The notes: generated by a model not told the origin, from the letters alone. A stretch of 64,000 nucleotides of DNA from Symbiodinium natans (GCA_905221605.1 CAJNDS010002801.1:998618-1062617); one strand, 5' to 3'; counted from the stretch's first letter, positions 48,901 to 57,222 are shown. Translations and numbers: made by a program.

Positions 48901-51900
48901 CATGATTCAAGGGATCCAAAGTCGGAGACCCAAAGGAGGACCCTAATTTTGAAAACTACCCATATTCCCTATGGGACTCTTTCATGTGCAAGGACGTCGG
49001 TGGACTGCATGTTGATTCCGCAGAAGCCGAGGCTGTCTGGGAATTTTCGGGGCTAAGGGCAAGATTTGGTCCTAATCTTGGCAGTTCAAACATGCAAATG
49101 CCCGCTTGCTAGATAGTGAACCTGCGGATACATTGACAGATGAAAGCCTAAAACCCTAAAACCCGACGCCCACACGGTTAAGTACCCTTAGATGCTTCCC
49201 CTCAATTGGTGTTGGAGTCAACGACTCTAAGAGAGCCATATAACATGAACCGCTTGTAGCAGCAAGAGTCAAGAGCTGTGATCAAACACATGCCTAACTC
49301 CTTCGGGAGATGGAGTGCCCAGCATGTGGTCGTGATTGGTTTCGCATTGCCTTCTTTCCTGCAGGCCGGCCAAGCGGCCCTAAACCCTAAACCCTAAACC
49401 CTAAACCCTAAACCCTGAACCCTGAACCCTGAACCCTGAACCCTAAACCCTAAACCGAACCCTAAACCCTAAACCGGGGCTGAAGTGTCCATCCACCCAT
49501 CGAGGCTGCCCATGCCCATCACGCTCCGCCAAGCTTTGGCTTTCCCGGAAAACTCCGATGCTTTTCCGGACGCCACCGGGCCGCATTGCACTGGTCATCC
49601 TCACATTGCAGGTGTAGGGTTTAGGGTTTAGGGTGTAACAGAAGTACAGTATAACCACATAAGGGGCCTTACGGTAAGTGGGCGTTCAGTTTGGATGCAA
49701 CTACGAAATAACAGCGATCTGAAAGAGATTACAATAGGACAGACTGGAAACCCAAAAACCTGCCGAAAGGCTGTGTTTTCGTCTGTCCAATCACCAGGCT
49801 GAACTGTCAAGTCCTGCAGCTGGGATGTTTGATTGTAGTCATTATAGGCTTAAAGCCATTAGCCTAAACCCTAATTTCACCCACACACACACACACGAAA
49901 ATCCATGCATCCTAGGACCCAGAACCTATAGCAACTAAGTGCCTTGCAGCCCCTCTGCACGTTACATAGTTTTGACCCACAGCAACGCCCAAGAAGCGCA
50001 CTTTCGCCATTTCGAAAGGGAACCCCGAACCGAAACCGCAAACCCTAGACCAAGACCAAGAACCCCCAACCCCTATCTGCTTCCGCTGCAAGCCAATATA
50101 CATTCAAGACCGTGCAGACCAACCATCCAGCCAGGCAGAAATTGCAGCCGTCCTTTCCAAAGTCCGGCAGCTCAATTGCAAGCGGGTGAGAGCCAGCAAG
50201 AGCTTGGCTGCGGCTATTTGTTTTTTTCTTGGAATTCCCCATCTCAGGCCACTTGTGCCCAACTCTAAACCCTATGCTCTGTAGCCCTAAACCCCTAAAC
50301 CCTAGCCCTAAACCCTAAACCCCTAAACCCTAGCCCTAAACCCTAAACCCCTAAAGCCCTAAACCCACCGACCCAAGGCTTGCCGAGCTCCTGGCAATGG
50401 GGTTGGACGAGCCCATGGACGTTCCTCGGCTTTCGCTCTCTCGGGGACTCTAAGGTTGAGGGCGTTTAAGCGCTCACGGGGGGTCGAAGAGTTTGGGGTT
50501 TAGGGTTTTAGGGTTTTAGGGTTTTAGGGTTTAGGGTTTAGGGTTTACAGTGTTTGAGGCTTTTGGCGTATAGGGTGTAAGGGGTTGAGGGTTTTAGGGG
50601 CAAAGGTTTTTTGGGTTTGAGGGCTTGGAGGTGTTTAGGGGTTCAGGGCTTAGTGCGTAGGATCTGCCAGCAGGAGATCTTGCAATATCGGCCCAAACTG
50701 CATACTTGACCGCTGCTGGTAGCCTAGAGTTTTCCGAAGCCTCCATCTCCACGTAAGCATTGCCAACCTGCGTCTCATCAGGAACCTGCTTGTTTAGGGT
50801 TTACTGGTTGGGGTTAGGGTGGTGGAAGGGGTTAAATATGTGCGGAAGAGGAGTCGTGCTGTTTCGGTAGGAGCCTGCAACCCTAAACCCCAAGCACTGA
50901 GGAAGGTGCCCTTTGTATACAGCTGTCCCTACACATCTCGGACCCGAATCTGTCAGTGCTTCGGAGTCTCCACTCAGTTCATCTGTGAGAATCCTGCGAG
51001 CATGCGAATCACCGCATCACTGCGGTGGGTTTAATGTTGGACAACCTTAGGGTCTATACTTTATACACCCTTCAACTTGAACACCAAAAACTCTATCCAT
51101 GAATTAAACCCTATACACCCGAAAACCTATATACCCTACCAAACCCTTAAGCATAGAGAGGTTTTCGGGTTCAAGGAAGGCTGAATCTCATTGGCTTCTC
51201 AACCCGAAACCCCCAAAGCCTTAGGATTTCTTGTGTCTAAGGCTTCGGGATCCCAGGCTCAAACCCCAAAACCCTGAATCCTACACACGAAACGGCCCTA
51301 AACCCTCAACCCTCCGTCCCAGAAGCCCATCTCAGGTCAACGCAGTACTCTCTGGAGGCCAATTCCAGAAGCTGATGGTGGTGGGGAACTCGGATGAGTG
51401 AAGCCTGCCATTTGTTGCTTCTTTCCAGGGCGTTAGGGCTTTGGGGTTTCAGGATTTGTGGGCGTGTTGAGGTTTTGGTTGTTTTTGTTTGGGGGTGGGG
51501 GGGTGGGGGGTTGGAGTGTAGGATTTTCGATAGATTCCACTATGCTCCGCCTACAGTCCCCAACAGACTAGCAAAAACGCTATTTTAAAAAACGCAAAGT
51601 TACCATTTGTTCTACATGGGCCCCTCTACGGCCCTTTCAAGGTTTGCCGTTTGTTGGCCTTAGCGTAGCGACGAGGGCTTCGAACGAGGAGTTGCAAGAA
51701 GGCACTTTAAGCGCGAAAGCTCCCAAATCATACTATACAGTATGGCAATAGATGTAAGAACAAAAACTGTAACAAACATGGACATGAAGAGATATCATTG
51801 TCAATGCAAAGTATCAGTATACATATAAATACGAATAAACAGGTATGACTTTAAATATACGTTTATCAATATCAATAAGCAAGTAAAACAAACATGAATA

Positions 51901-54900
51901 CATATAAATGCACGCATATATAGTCAATCACATAAAAATGACACTTACATGTACCTGCGTCATATACACACTTGACGTTTGCGTATTTTGAGTACTTCCA
52001 GGATTTGATTCCCGGGTTTTGGAAGTTTCGGGTTTCTAGGACTTGTAGGGTTTAGGCTTTGGTGCTGCAACTGTCGTGCGGATTCTCCCGGAGTTGGTAC
52101 AAACCAGACGAACCTGAACAGCCTAAGCCCCAAAACGCCCTTAGGCGCACTGCTTGTTGGTCAAGCCGGCGTTCATTCTGCTGGATGAGCCGAGGGCTCA
52201 GGTAGAGCTGCATTCGACTCGGAGCCTCATGACCATGACGCGCTGTGTCATGGCTTCGAAGGAATTGTTGTGTGTTCATCGCTTAGGGCTTAGGGGGTTC
52301 TGCACAAGAGACAAGAGTCTCATAAAGCTCAGCTGAGAGGAATCGTCACGTGAAATCAGATTTTGTATCTGCAAGCTGCAGAAGGTGCAGGGGGCAGCTT
52401 TGCTTAGCTCTTACAGCTTAGCTATTTTAGGGGTTCAGGGTTTCGGTTGCAAACTTGGGTTCGGCCGGTCCACACTAACAGTCAAATAACGCCGTGGCCT
52501 TATAACACACAGGCCAAAAATAGCACCAGGAATCCCAGTCAATTTTAGCATTTACCGGGTGCTTCTTTTTGTGGGTCTGCTGGTGGTGACTGTTAGTCAC
52601 ATAGCAGCAGAAATAGCACCAGAAATAGCACAAACAATAGCACAAAAAATAGCACCAGAAATAGCGCCAGGAATAGCACAAAAATAGCACCAGAAATAGC
52701 ACAAACAATAGCACCAGAAATAGCACCAGGAATCCTAGTCAATTTTAGCAGCTTAGCATTTACCGGGTGCTGTTTTTTGTGGGTCTGCTGATGGTGATTT
52801 TTAGTCACATATCACCAGCAACAGCACCAGAAATAGCACCAGAAATAGCACAAACAATAGCACAAAAAATAGCACCAGAAATGGCACAAACAATAGCACA
52901 AAAAATAGCACCAGAAATAGCACCAGGAATAGCACAAAAAAATGCACCAGAACCGTCAATTTTTTTGCATTTACGGGGTGCTTTTATTTGTGGGTCTGCT
53001 GGTGGTGACTGTTAGTGTGGACCGGCCGAACCCAATTGCAAACTTAATATGGAGCTGCGTAGTTGGCCGTTGATGCTCCAAGCTCCCATCTACTCAGCCT
53101 GGACATTTCAACTAGGTATCTACCAAGGTCAAACGAGATTTTCCTTTGACTATTGTTTCTCTGTTGAGAGGGAAGATGCTAGCTCAAGGTACATGGCCTA
53201 GATGCCAGACCTGGGGATGTTTTTTAAAGCCTGGCTTCGAGTTCTGGCTGAGGTCTATGGCCCATCTGTCGCAGCAAAGCCAATGCTATCTGTATGGCTT
53301 GTCCCTTGGCCAAGGATGCTTCCGTAAAACCTTGCATAAGCACAAAGCTATACATGGAACACCTTCAGCAACAAGATATCACCCAAATCCCGGCAGAAGC
53401 GCCTTGGGGCTTTGGAACTTAAAGCATATGGCTCCTCTGTGCACGCCATGGGACAGCACAAGCGTGTAGTTTTCGCCCCAGGAACTTGGCTACCCTACTG
53501 CATGTCTCATCTCACCATCCGACGGCAGTGCTTAGTCAAGCCGTCATCTTGGCCCAGACGGATGGCTTTCGCGACCCGCAAGACTCAACCCTAGACCCAT
53601 CGAAACTCTGGTGGTGAAGCTTTAGCGTCGAAGCCTAGAGCCAAAGCGTATAAAGCAGAGTGAAAGGATTTGGTGGGGTTCAGAGTTTAGGGTCGTGCTT
53701 CGTGAGTATTTCGAGTTTAGGAAGCCAAGTTCTGTGTGGAGAATGGCAGGCTGATTGATGAGCTCGTGACTCCTGGGCTTTGCGGATTGGTCAGCACGTG
53801 CCACAACCCGCAGGAGCCCGCCGTAGGTTGAGCAGTTCAGGGCATCGAGGCTTCATTAGGTCAGGGCTCTAAGTTTCTGGCTTCGCGTTCTCCATGTAAT
53901 GATGGAGCCTTCGGGCCATGAAAGCAGCCCCCCAAGAAATACCAGGGTACCTGGCAAGAGGATTTCCAGGCCGCTAGCCGCCTTTTCGAGAGCATGACAA
54001 GGCAGCTGCAACAAGTGACGTGTGTACTAACTGCAACCGAGAGCGACACCTGAAGCGTCGTGCTTGTCGAACCATTGGCTAAACTATGGGCGTTTGGAGT
54101 GGATCCAGTCGCTTGCAGAAGCAATCACCAAGCCTGGTTACAAGAGCCTTAAGCCCTCAACAATGGATTTAGGGCTTAGGAGGTTTACAACATTTGGGCC
54201 CGAGAAATTGAGCGCAGGACCTCGGGCGCTACCACCAAGTCCACTACCGCATCAGCCGCAAAGTTCGGGAGAGGCCCAAACTGCCGAAACCTTCTGCACA
54301 CCAACATGCCTAAACCCTCAACCCTCAACCCTCAACCCTCAACCCTTAACCCTTAACCCTTAACCCTTAACCCTTAACCCTTAACCCTTAACCCTTAACC
54401 CTTAACCCTTAACCCTTAACCCTTAACCCTTAACCCTCACACTACGAAACACGATGCGCCCATGGAACAAGGTGTGATAGCACCGGCAGTACCGGGTCGG
54501 GCATCTCCACACGCACCCTGGAGCTGGTTGAGCCAGGCCGGATTTAAATGCGCGCATCGAGCGGTTTTATGATCCTTTTGTTGGGGCCTCCTTATAAGTA
54601 GAAGTTACGTAGAATGGGCCGTTGGGTAGTTTGTTATTTAGGGGGTATAAGGACCAGAAGGCCTTAATTATAAAGAGAACCCCCCCATGACCTTCTGATG
54701 TCCCAACATCACAGGTTCGGAGGGGTCGGACGCAACCAGTCCGGGTCTGGACGCATCCCGGCGCTTGGTGGAGCAGGACACTATGAGCTCATTTTTGCGC
54801 AGGTTCACGGTTTGGGTATGTAAAGGGTTGCGTGAGGCAACGAAGTGTCGTGTCACTGACGTCCTGCCTAATTGCTTAAGAGTTTCTTCTCCCCCGCCTC

Positions 54901-57097
54901 AAAAGGCCGGAGAGGAATATATCCTTCTAAGCGCTGAACCCTACAGCCTCATGAGCCCAAACCCCAAACCCTAAACCCTAAACCCTATGCCCTAAACCCG
55001 CTTTGTGGCCCTTTGAGAGGATGAGGAGATTGCGATGCTCCAACATGCCATCCAGCACCTCCGAGGAAGGTGGGCTGGTTAGGTCGATCGGCTTCACTTG
55101 CCTTGAAAAAGGTATGCGCATGCTTTTGCGTGCGAGGCGCTTTGAACATCCGGGGAAGTTAGCACCCCACCCCCACCCCCACCCTACCGCCTTCCCCCCA
55201 ACCCCCGGTGCTCCCCCCCACCCCCCCCCCCCCCCCCGCCAAAAAAAAAAACAAAAACACAAAAATTGTAAAGGGGGTCAGAACTCAACGTGCTTCTGGA
55301 ACTACTGTAGGCAATCACTAAGTACCTTGGACCCTAAACCCCAAACCCCAAACCCCAGACCATAAAGATCATGTTGGCAGAAGGCCGTGCCCTGAGAAGA
55401 AGGCAAATGATCTAACAAACTCCCTGAGGGCGCTTGAAAGAATCCTCCAAACCAGGGCACAAGCAGAAGCGTGTGGGAGTTGATCTAGGTTAGGGCGGTT
55501 AGGGTTTAGGGTTGAGGGTTTAGGGTTTTGGGGCAACTCATGGGACCCCTGCTCTAGTAGCCTAAGCTCCCGGGCAACCCTCCATCAAGCCTCTGCGTAG
55601 AGCTTCTCAACAGGTCCTCCACTTCGGCAGACCGGCAGGACTAAGGCTGCGAGTTGGTTGTGAGAGCTTTGTTGTAGGCGCGAGGCCAACCAGCTGGATG
55701 GGCATTGGGTGCTCTACTGCTACATTGCGTACGCACATTGTCCATCTCTTGGGATGTTCCCCTGATACCAACAAATCCGACTAGGGTTTATACTGGGGTG
55801 TACTAGAATCCCCTACTAAGGACTGCAAGTAGGTGCGAAGTCCCCTCGTTGCATGTCAGTTCATGCTTGTATCTGCATCTCTTTGTGCAGACTAGGTACG
55901 TAGCGGTGTTGTGACGGGTTCCAGTGTACCAACTTGGTGGGCCATCGGCGCTCAGACTGCCGACCTGCTGACTGGGAGCTCGGAAAAGAGCCCGCGTTCC
56001 TTCATGGTCAGGGTTTGGGTTGGTTTTGGGGGTTTAGGGTTAGGGTTTAAGGGTCTAAGGGCCAGGTGTAGGTTTCGGGCCTTGGGGTTTAGGCTTAGAG
56101 GCATTTTGTTGGGTGCTTGTTCTAGTCAGAATGCCTCAGTCCAGATAGCCATGAACCACAAACGAGTTTCATGTCTCTACTCCCTGCTCCCGGGTCGTGG
56201 CTCATGTGGGCCCCCACTATTCCATTCATGCATGTTTAACCTCATTACATCCGCTTCAATCTTTAATCAAATGTCTCTGTAGAGACACTCTGTTTTCTTG
56301 CCAACATGGAAGGGTGTCTTTCGTTTCTCTGTCCATGTAATCTTTGCGCTTTTCGGCGTTTTATTTGGTCTACAAAGCCTTCCATGACGAGGTACGAGTT
56401 CTTTGCCCCTATATCTTCATTTCACATCCAGATGCATTGGAAGCAATTCCATGAGATTCCACAACTGAGAGTTTGTGCCCTCATGGTGCGGCATGTTGTC
56501 TGAGAGAAAGGGGAGCAGCATTCCTCGATGTTCCCTTAGCCTCTCTCCAAGCCAACAGGCCCACGCAAGCAATCACGAATATGAATCGAAGAGAAGTGCA
56601 AATTTCAAGGCGTAACGCTGCCCCACCAAGGAAAACCAAGCATGTGCATCCTCGAAAAGTGGAAGAGCTCCAAGCACCAAGACCTCGGCCACTCATTCTG
56701 CGCGACCCTCCTCCTATAAATCCTAATGTGTTGTGTATACGCGCTCAACCCGAAATTCCTTAAATTAACCCCAGAACCCGAACCTCCACTTCGAACCTAT
56801 TTGATTCCGAAGCCATGACACTGAGCATTCAAGCCCCAACCCCAAAACATCTTCAGATCCTTAACAACTCCTCCTCCTCCTCCCCCACCCCGGAAGCACC
56901 AAAAAACAGGCACTTGCAACGTGAAGCCGAGTTCCTCTTCAGTTGAAAGCCCACCCTTGAAGCCCTATGCAAAGGATCCCGTTCTGGCAAGCTTCAGGTT
57001 CGCATCCCAGGCCGCGGCCCTCGCCTCCAAGGCTCTTCCCCTGGCACTGACGGCTGCCGCGGGCCTCAGCGTGATCCTCTCCAAAGCACAGGAGTAG
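36940..57097 (+). CDS. ABC half-transporter, ABCD/SbmA-BacA-like, at least 21 exons (5' end not found)
   Basis: Exons listed separately below encode, in order, a membrane domain and one nucleotide-binding domain. The membrane domain shows the family's hallmarks: [12 protein letters not shown] (the basic/aromatic WR.WLT-like helix), [11 protein letters not shown] (NPDQRI motif), [45 protein letters not shown] and [15 protein letters not shown]. The nucleotide-binding domain shows Walker [10 protein letters not shown], a Q-loop region with [10 protein letters not shown], a poor signature LSLSRG, Walker B AFILLDE and an H-loop His 30 residues after the catalytic Glu. A terminal exon ends at TAG 57095-57097. 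Reading phase is continuous across most junctions. NPDQRI is typical of bacterial Rv1819c/SbmA-type and plastid ABCD2-type proteins; peroxisomal members usually have NPDQS/C. Substrate and membrane cannot be told. An exon for the first helix and one near 38478-39457 are missing from my model. An intronless ubiquitin-like gene and a DNA transposon lie in its introns. Confidence 0.85.
37398..37478 (+). CDS. ABC transporter exon: helix with WKDHMTRYF
   Basis: It follows (CCCTAAA)4 CCTGAAG and encodes [20 protein letters not shown] then [17 protein letters not shown] aligns with the RWRRWLTERYL hallmark of the family. The proposed donor is GTGCTC. Reading through reaches TGA at 37521, just before a TTTAGGG array that starts at 37529, so the donor is a choice between options. 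Confidence 0.8.
37870..37911 (+). CDS. ABC transporter exon: NPDQRI motif
   Basis: It follows CTTACTAAG and encodes [14 protein letters not shown] in phase 0. NPDQRI followed by an acidic pair is the most specific signature of this transporter class. No GT donor lies nearby; a GA donor (GAC|GAATCC) fits phase, and GA donors are known in dinoflagellates. Confidence 0.8.
38436..38477 (+). CDS. ABC transporter exon: helix after NPDQRI
   Basis: It encodes [14 protein letters not shown] in phase 0, matching the LFT..TL.L.L element that follows NPDQRI..D in the family. The likely donor is GA (ATG|GAAAAT). About 25 residues expected next were not located. Confidence 0.6.
39458..39503 (+). CDS. ABC transporter exon: FAYTLIG helix
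   Basis: It follows CCCTAAACTCCGCGACCCCAG, with a frame reading [15 protein letters not shown]. It corresponds to the ...LLYALLGT.. helix of the family. Donor options are GC (CGG|GCGAAA) or GC (AAAT|GCTAAGG). The 1-nt start phase implies an unseen preceding exon. Confidence 0.65.
40086..40164 (+). CDS. ABC transporter exon: WIGRDL segment
   Basis: It follows CCCTAAGACCCTCGAG and encodes [20 protein letters not shown] then GGPVDR, ending with one base before GTTTAGGGG. It matches the LIGRPL..LNF..QR segment of the family. One leftover base plus two at the next exon restores a codon. Confidence 0.8.
40703..41194 (+). CDS. Tandem ubiquitin-like protein, two divergent domains, nested in an intron
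   Basis: An intronless 163-codon frame starts at ATG 40703; earlier in-frame TTG codons are unlikely starts. Domain 1 (residues 1-76) aligns with ubiquitin without gaps. It keeps K6, K11, K27, K33, K48, K63, I44, H68, V70 and the Gly-Gly at 75-76, but has Gln at 29, Pro at 71 and Val at 72. Domain 2 (residues 77-163) is more diverged: position 6 Gln, 44 Ser, 48 Arg, 63 Trp, 68 Asn, no di-Gly, and an acidic tail [10 protein letters not shown]. Domain 2 therefore cannot be conjugated by its C-terminus and lacks the I44 patch. Cleavage after the first Gly-Gly could release domain 1. The gene lies on the same strand inside the transporter intron between 40164 and 41825. The lack of introns suggests a retroposed copy; no spliced-leader relict is visible. 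Confidence 0.9.
   Translation: MEIAVKTMTGKTVMLQVKMDDTIESVKLQIQNKEGMPVDQQRLIFSGKEVLNEHRVADYNFAKDATIHLVPVLKGGMQIFVQKVSGRSITIDAEASDTIADVKSKVFDKEGIPLDQQRLSFCGRQLEDGRSLSDYNIQWESTLNLVPCMTDHPVLSEDSSSEH
41825..41880 (+). CDS. ABC transporter exon: FRAELRRV segment
   Basis: It follows (CCCTAAA)3 CCCACCAG and encodes [19 protein letters not shown] after two bases that complete a codon with the previous exon. It aligns with the FRF.LVRVREN element of the family. The donor is uncertain; a GA donor (ATAT|GAGCAC) fits phase. Confidence 0.75.
42212..42292. repeat. (AACCCTCC)10 telomere-variant array
   Basis: A uniform 8-bp variant array that passes into CCCTAAA units. It lies upstream of the acceptor at 42377. 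Confidence 0.95.
42378..42478 (+). CDS. ABC transporter exon: RLEQRFEAL segment
   Basis: It follows CCCTCCAACCCTCAG and encodes [20 protein letters not shown] then [13 protein letters not shown], ending at GAG|GTTTAAGGTTTAGGG in phase 0. It matches the YRGEA.E...L..RF.AL amphipathic segment between membrane helices of the family. It is strongly GC-rich. Confidence 0.85.
42985..43092 (+). CDS. ABC transporter exon: [10 protein letters not shown] to IKGE
   Basis: It follows GTATGTCAG and encodes [20 protein letters not shown] then [16 protein letters not shown] (36 codons, phase 0 to 0), with a GTGCCT donor. It corresponds to the LMRRQKRL..F ... P...F.GEI segment. Joined to the next exon it reads IKGE-VSLGTV, matching GEI.LGGL. 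Confidence 0.85.
43731..43800 (+). CDS. ABC transporter exon: last membrane helix
   Basis: It follows CTTGAAGACAG and encodes [20 protein letters not shown] then GCF plus one base, with a GC donor (G|GCTCGT) that fits phase. It matches the LGGLMQ...AF..V...LSWF segment. TTTAGGG-like words follow downstream. Confidence 0.8.
44274..44341 (+). CDS. ABC transporter exon: [15 protein letters not shown]
   Basis: It follows CCCCCTTTACAG and encodes [20 protein letters not shown] then L, phase-complementary to the previous exon, with a GTGGGC donor. It aligns with the YA.LAEWRATVDRL motif that links the membrane domain to the nucleotide-binding domain. Confidence 0.85.
45245..45301 (+). CDS. ABC transporter exon: interdomain linker
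   Basis: It encodes [19 protein letters not shown] (19 codons, phase 0 to 0) between CCCTACATGGGTGAAG and a GTATGG donor. Position and phase fit a linker; the sequence itself has no conserved motif. Confidence 0.6.
45738..45858. repeat. (TTTAGGG)~17 array
   Basis: Nearly perfect units. Variants (GGGGCTTTA) follow, then a run of about 32 Gs at 45946-45977. Confidence 0.95.
46767..46851 (+). CDS. ABC transporter exon: start of the nucleotide-binding domain
   Basis: It follows CCCTAAACCCTAACCCTCCCTCTCCAG and ends at G|GTTTGTTTAGGG. The phase-consistent frame is basic ([20 protein letters not shown], then [10 protein letters not shown]). Another open frame reads [11 protein letters not shown], so the frame is uncertain. 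It is very GC-rich. Confidence 0.5.
46861..46930. repeat. (TTTAGGG)~9 array at an intron start
   Basis: It begins within ten bases of the donor of the preceding exon. Confidence 0.95.
47917..47985. repeat. (TTTAGGG)~9 array inside an intron
   Basis: It lies 35 bp upstream of the Walker A exon. It is a TTTAGGG, not CCCTAAA, array on the acceptor side, so it is an exception to the usual orientation. Confidence 0.95.
48020..48128 (+). CDS. ABC transporter exon: Walker A
   Basis: It follows TTCTCAAAG and encodes [20 protein letters not shown] then [25 protein letters not shown] is a complete P-loop, and [11 protein letters not shown] matches the LLRALAGLWP tail typical of ABCD-type domains. The donor is GC (TGG|GCTAAGGG), followed by a TTTAGGGG array. 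Confidence 0.9.
48150..48285. repeat. (TTTAGGGG)n 8-bp variant array
   Basis: About 15 units of an 8-bp variant at the start of the intron after the Walker A exon. Confidence 0.92.
48564..48626 (+). CDS. ABC transporter exon, tentative: after Walker A
   Basis: The frame [20 protein letters not shown] could correspond to the G.GRI..P..A.. segment between Walker A and the Q-loop. Phase with the neighbouring exons is not clean, so edges or membership may be wrong. TTTAGGG words follow. Confidence 0.4.
49378..49475. repeat. (CCCTAAA)n / (CCCTGAA)n array before an acceptor
   Basis: CCCTAAA units surround a block of four CCCTGAA units. The array ends about 12 bp before the acceptor at 49485. Confidence 0.95.
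49486..49611 (+). CDS. ABC transporter exon: Q-loop region
   Basis: It encodes [20 protein letters not shown] then [21 protein letters not shown] and ends at [30 protein letters not shown] aligns with the LP.GTLREQLLYP element just after the Q-loop. The Q-loop glutamine (in LPQRP) appears to be Ser here (HPSR-LP). CCCTAAA repeats precede the acceptor. Confidence 0.8.
50135..50185 (+). CDS. ABC transporter exon: helical subdomain
   Basis: It encodes [17 protein letters not shown] after a CCAG acceptor (or two bases earlier) and ends in phase 0 at GTGAGA. It matches the amphipathic helix before the signature motif (..LRAALE.VGL..L..R). Confidence 0.65.
50388..50447 (+). CDS. ABC transporter exon: signature region
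   Basis: It encodes [20 protein letters not shown]. By position and surroundings LSLSRG stands where LSLGEQQ or LSGGQ should be, so the signature is degenerate. CCCTAAACCC precedes it. The donor is not clear; the frame closes at TAA 50451. Confidence 0.65.
52145..52280 (+). CDS. ABC transporter exon: Walker B to H-loop
   Basis: It follows CGCCCTTAG and encodes [20 protein letters not shown] then [20 protein letters not shown] and LLCVH. FILLDE is Walker B with the catalytic Glu. The D-loop SALD is AQVE. His follows the Glu after 29 residues, as expected for the H-loop. The donor is GC in GCTTAGGGCTTAGGG. The last base plus the next exon gives Arg, completing HR. Confidence 0.88.
52455..53035. 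mobile_element. Non-autonomous DNA transposon, 581 bp, 30-bp perfect TIRs, 8-bp TSD
   Basis: The first 30 bp (TTGGGTTCGGCCGGTCCACA then CTAACAGTCA) are the exact reverse complement of the last 30 bp. TTGCAAAC flanks both sides (52447-52454 and 53036-53043), a perfect 8-bp target duplication. The inside consists of AATAGCACCAGAAATAGCAC-type 12-bp repeats and three copies of a spacer with TTTACCGGGTGCT and TGGGTCTGCTG. There is no transposase frame; the Leu/Val/Phe-rich minus-strand ORFs are repeat translations. It sits in the transporter intron between 52280 and 54715. An 8-bp duplication would suit the hAT group, but the class is inference. Confidence 0.93.
53046..54308. other. Intronic DNA, no gene identified
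   Basis: Frames of 60-107 codons (for example 53146-53469 +) have no recognisable motif. It lies within the intron between the Walker B exon and the exon at 54715. Confidence 0.45.
54309..54436. repeat. (CCCTCAA)4 then (CCCTTAA)~14 array
   Basis: Two internally uniform 7-bp telomere-variant blocks on the acceptor side of the intron. Confidence 0.95.
54715..54815 (+). CDS. ABC transporter exon: after the H-loop
   Basis: It follows CAACATCACAG. Two bases complete the Arg of HR, then [20 protein letters not shown] and [13 protein letters not shown], ending at a canonical GTATGT donor in phase 0. There is no conserved motif; inclusion rests on phase continuity at both ends. Confidence 0.6.
55020..55069 (+). 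CDS. ABC transporter exon: short C-terminal helix
   Basis: It encodes [16 protein letters not shown] plus two bases before GTGGGC. CCCTAAA repeats lie upstream. The two leftover bases join the 1-nt start of the terminal exon to give Arg. Confidence 0.6.
55070..56997. other. Last transporter intron
   Basis: It holds the poly-C/poly-A stretch at 55165-55255, TTTAGGG words near 55500-55535 and 56030-56050, fold-back copy D, and unassigned frames such as 55911-56282 +. No gene is supported. Confidence 0.45.
55749..55845. mobile_element. Fold-back element, copy D (decayed right end)
   Basis: The left end TTGGGATGTTCCCCTGATAC and the inner CCTACTAAGGACTG match the family. The right terminus has drifted (GAAGTCCCCTCG where GGAACATCCCAA is expected). 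It lies in the last transporter intron. Confidence 0.65.
56998..57097 (+). CDS. ABC transporter terminal exon
   Basis: It follows GGCAAGCTTCAG. After completing Arg with the previous exon it encodes [20 protein letters not shown] then [12 protein letters not shown] and TAG (57095-57097). The Ala/Leu-rich tail is amphipathic to hydrophobic. Assignment to the transporter rests on phase and position; it could belong to a separate gene. Confidence 0.55.
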
Positions 57098-57164
57098 ATG
57101 CAGAGCTCATTCGCACGTAGTGTAGGTGTGTATGTAATGGACAGATGTATCATCTACATATGTA

Positions 57165-57187
57165 TGTATGTATATATATATATATAT

Positions 57188-57222
<35 letters not shown>
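57165..57222. repeat. TA dinucleotide microsatellite
   Basis: ATGTATGTATATATATATAT continues as an AT run to 57220, just downstream of the terminal exon. Confidence 0.95.

Noticed and set aside
52475-53015. Leu/Val/Phe-rich 'membrane protein' ORFs
   Set aside because: They are six-frame readings of the 12-bp repeats inside the transposon.
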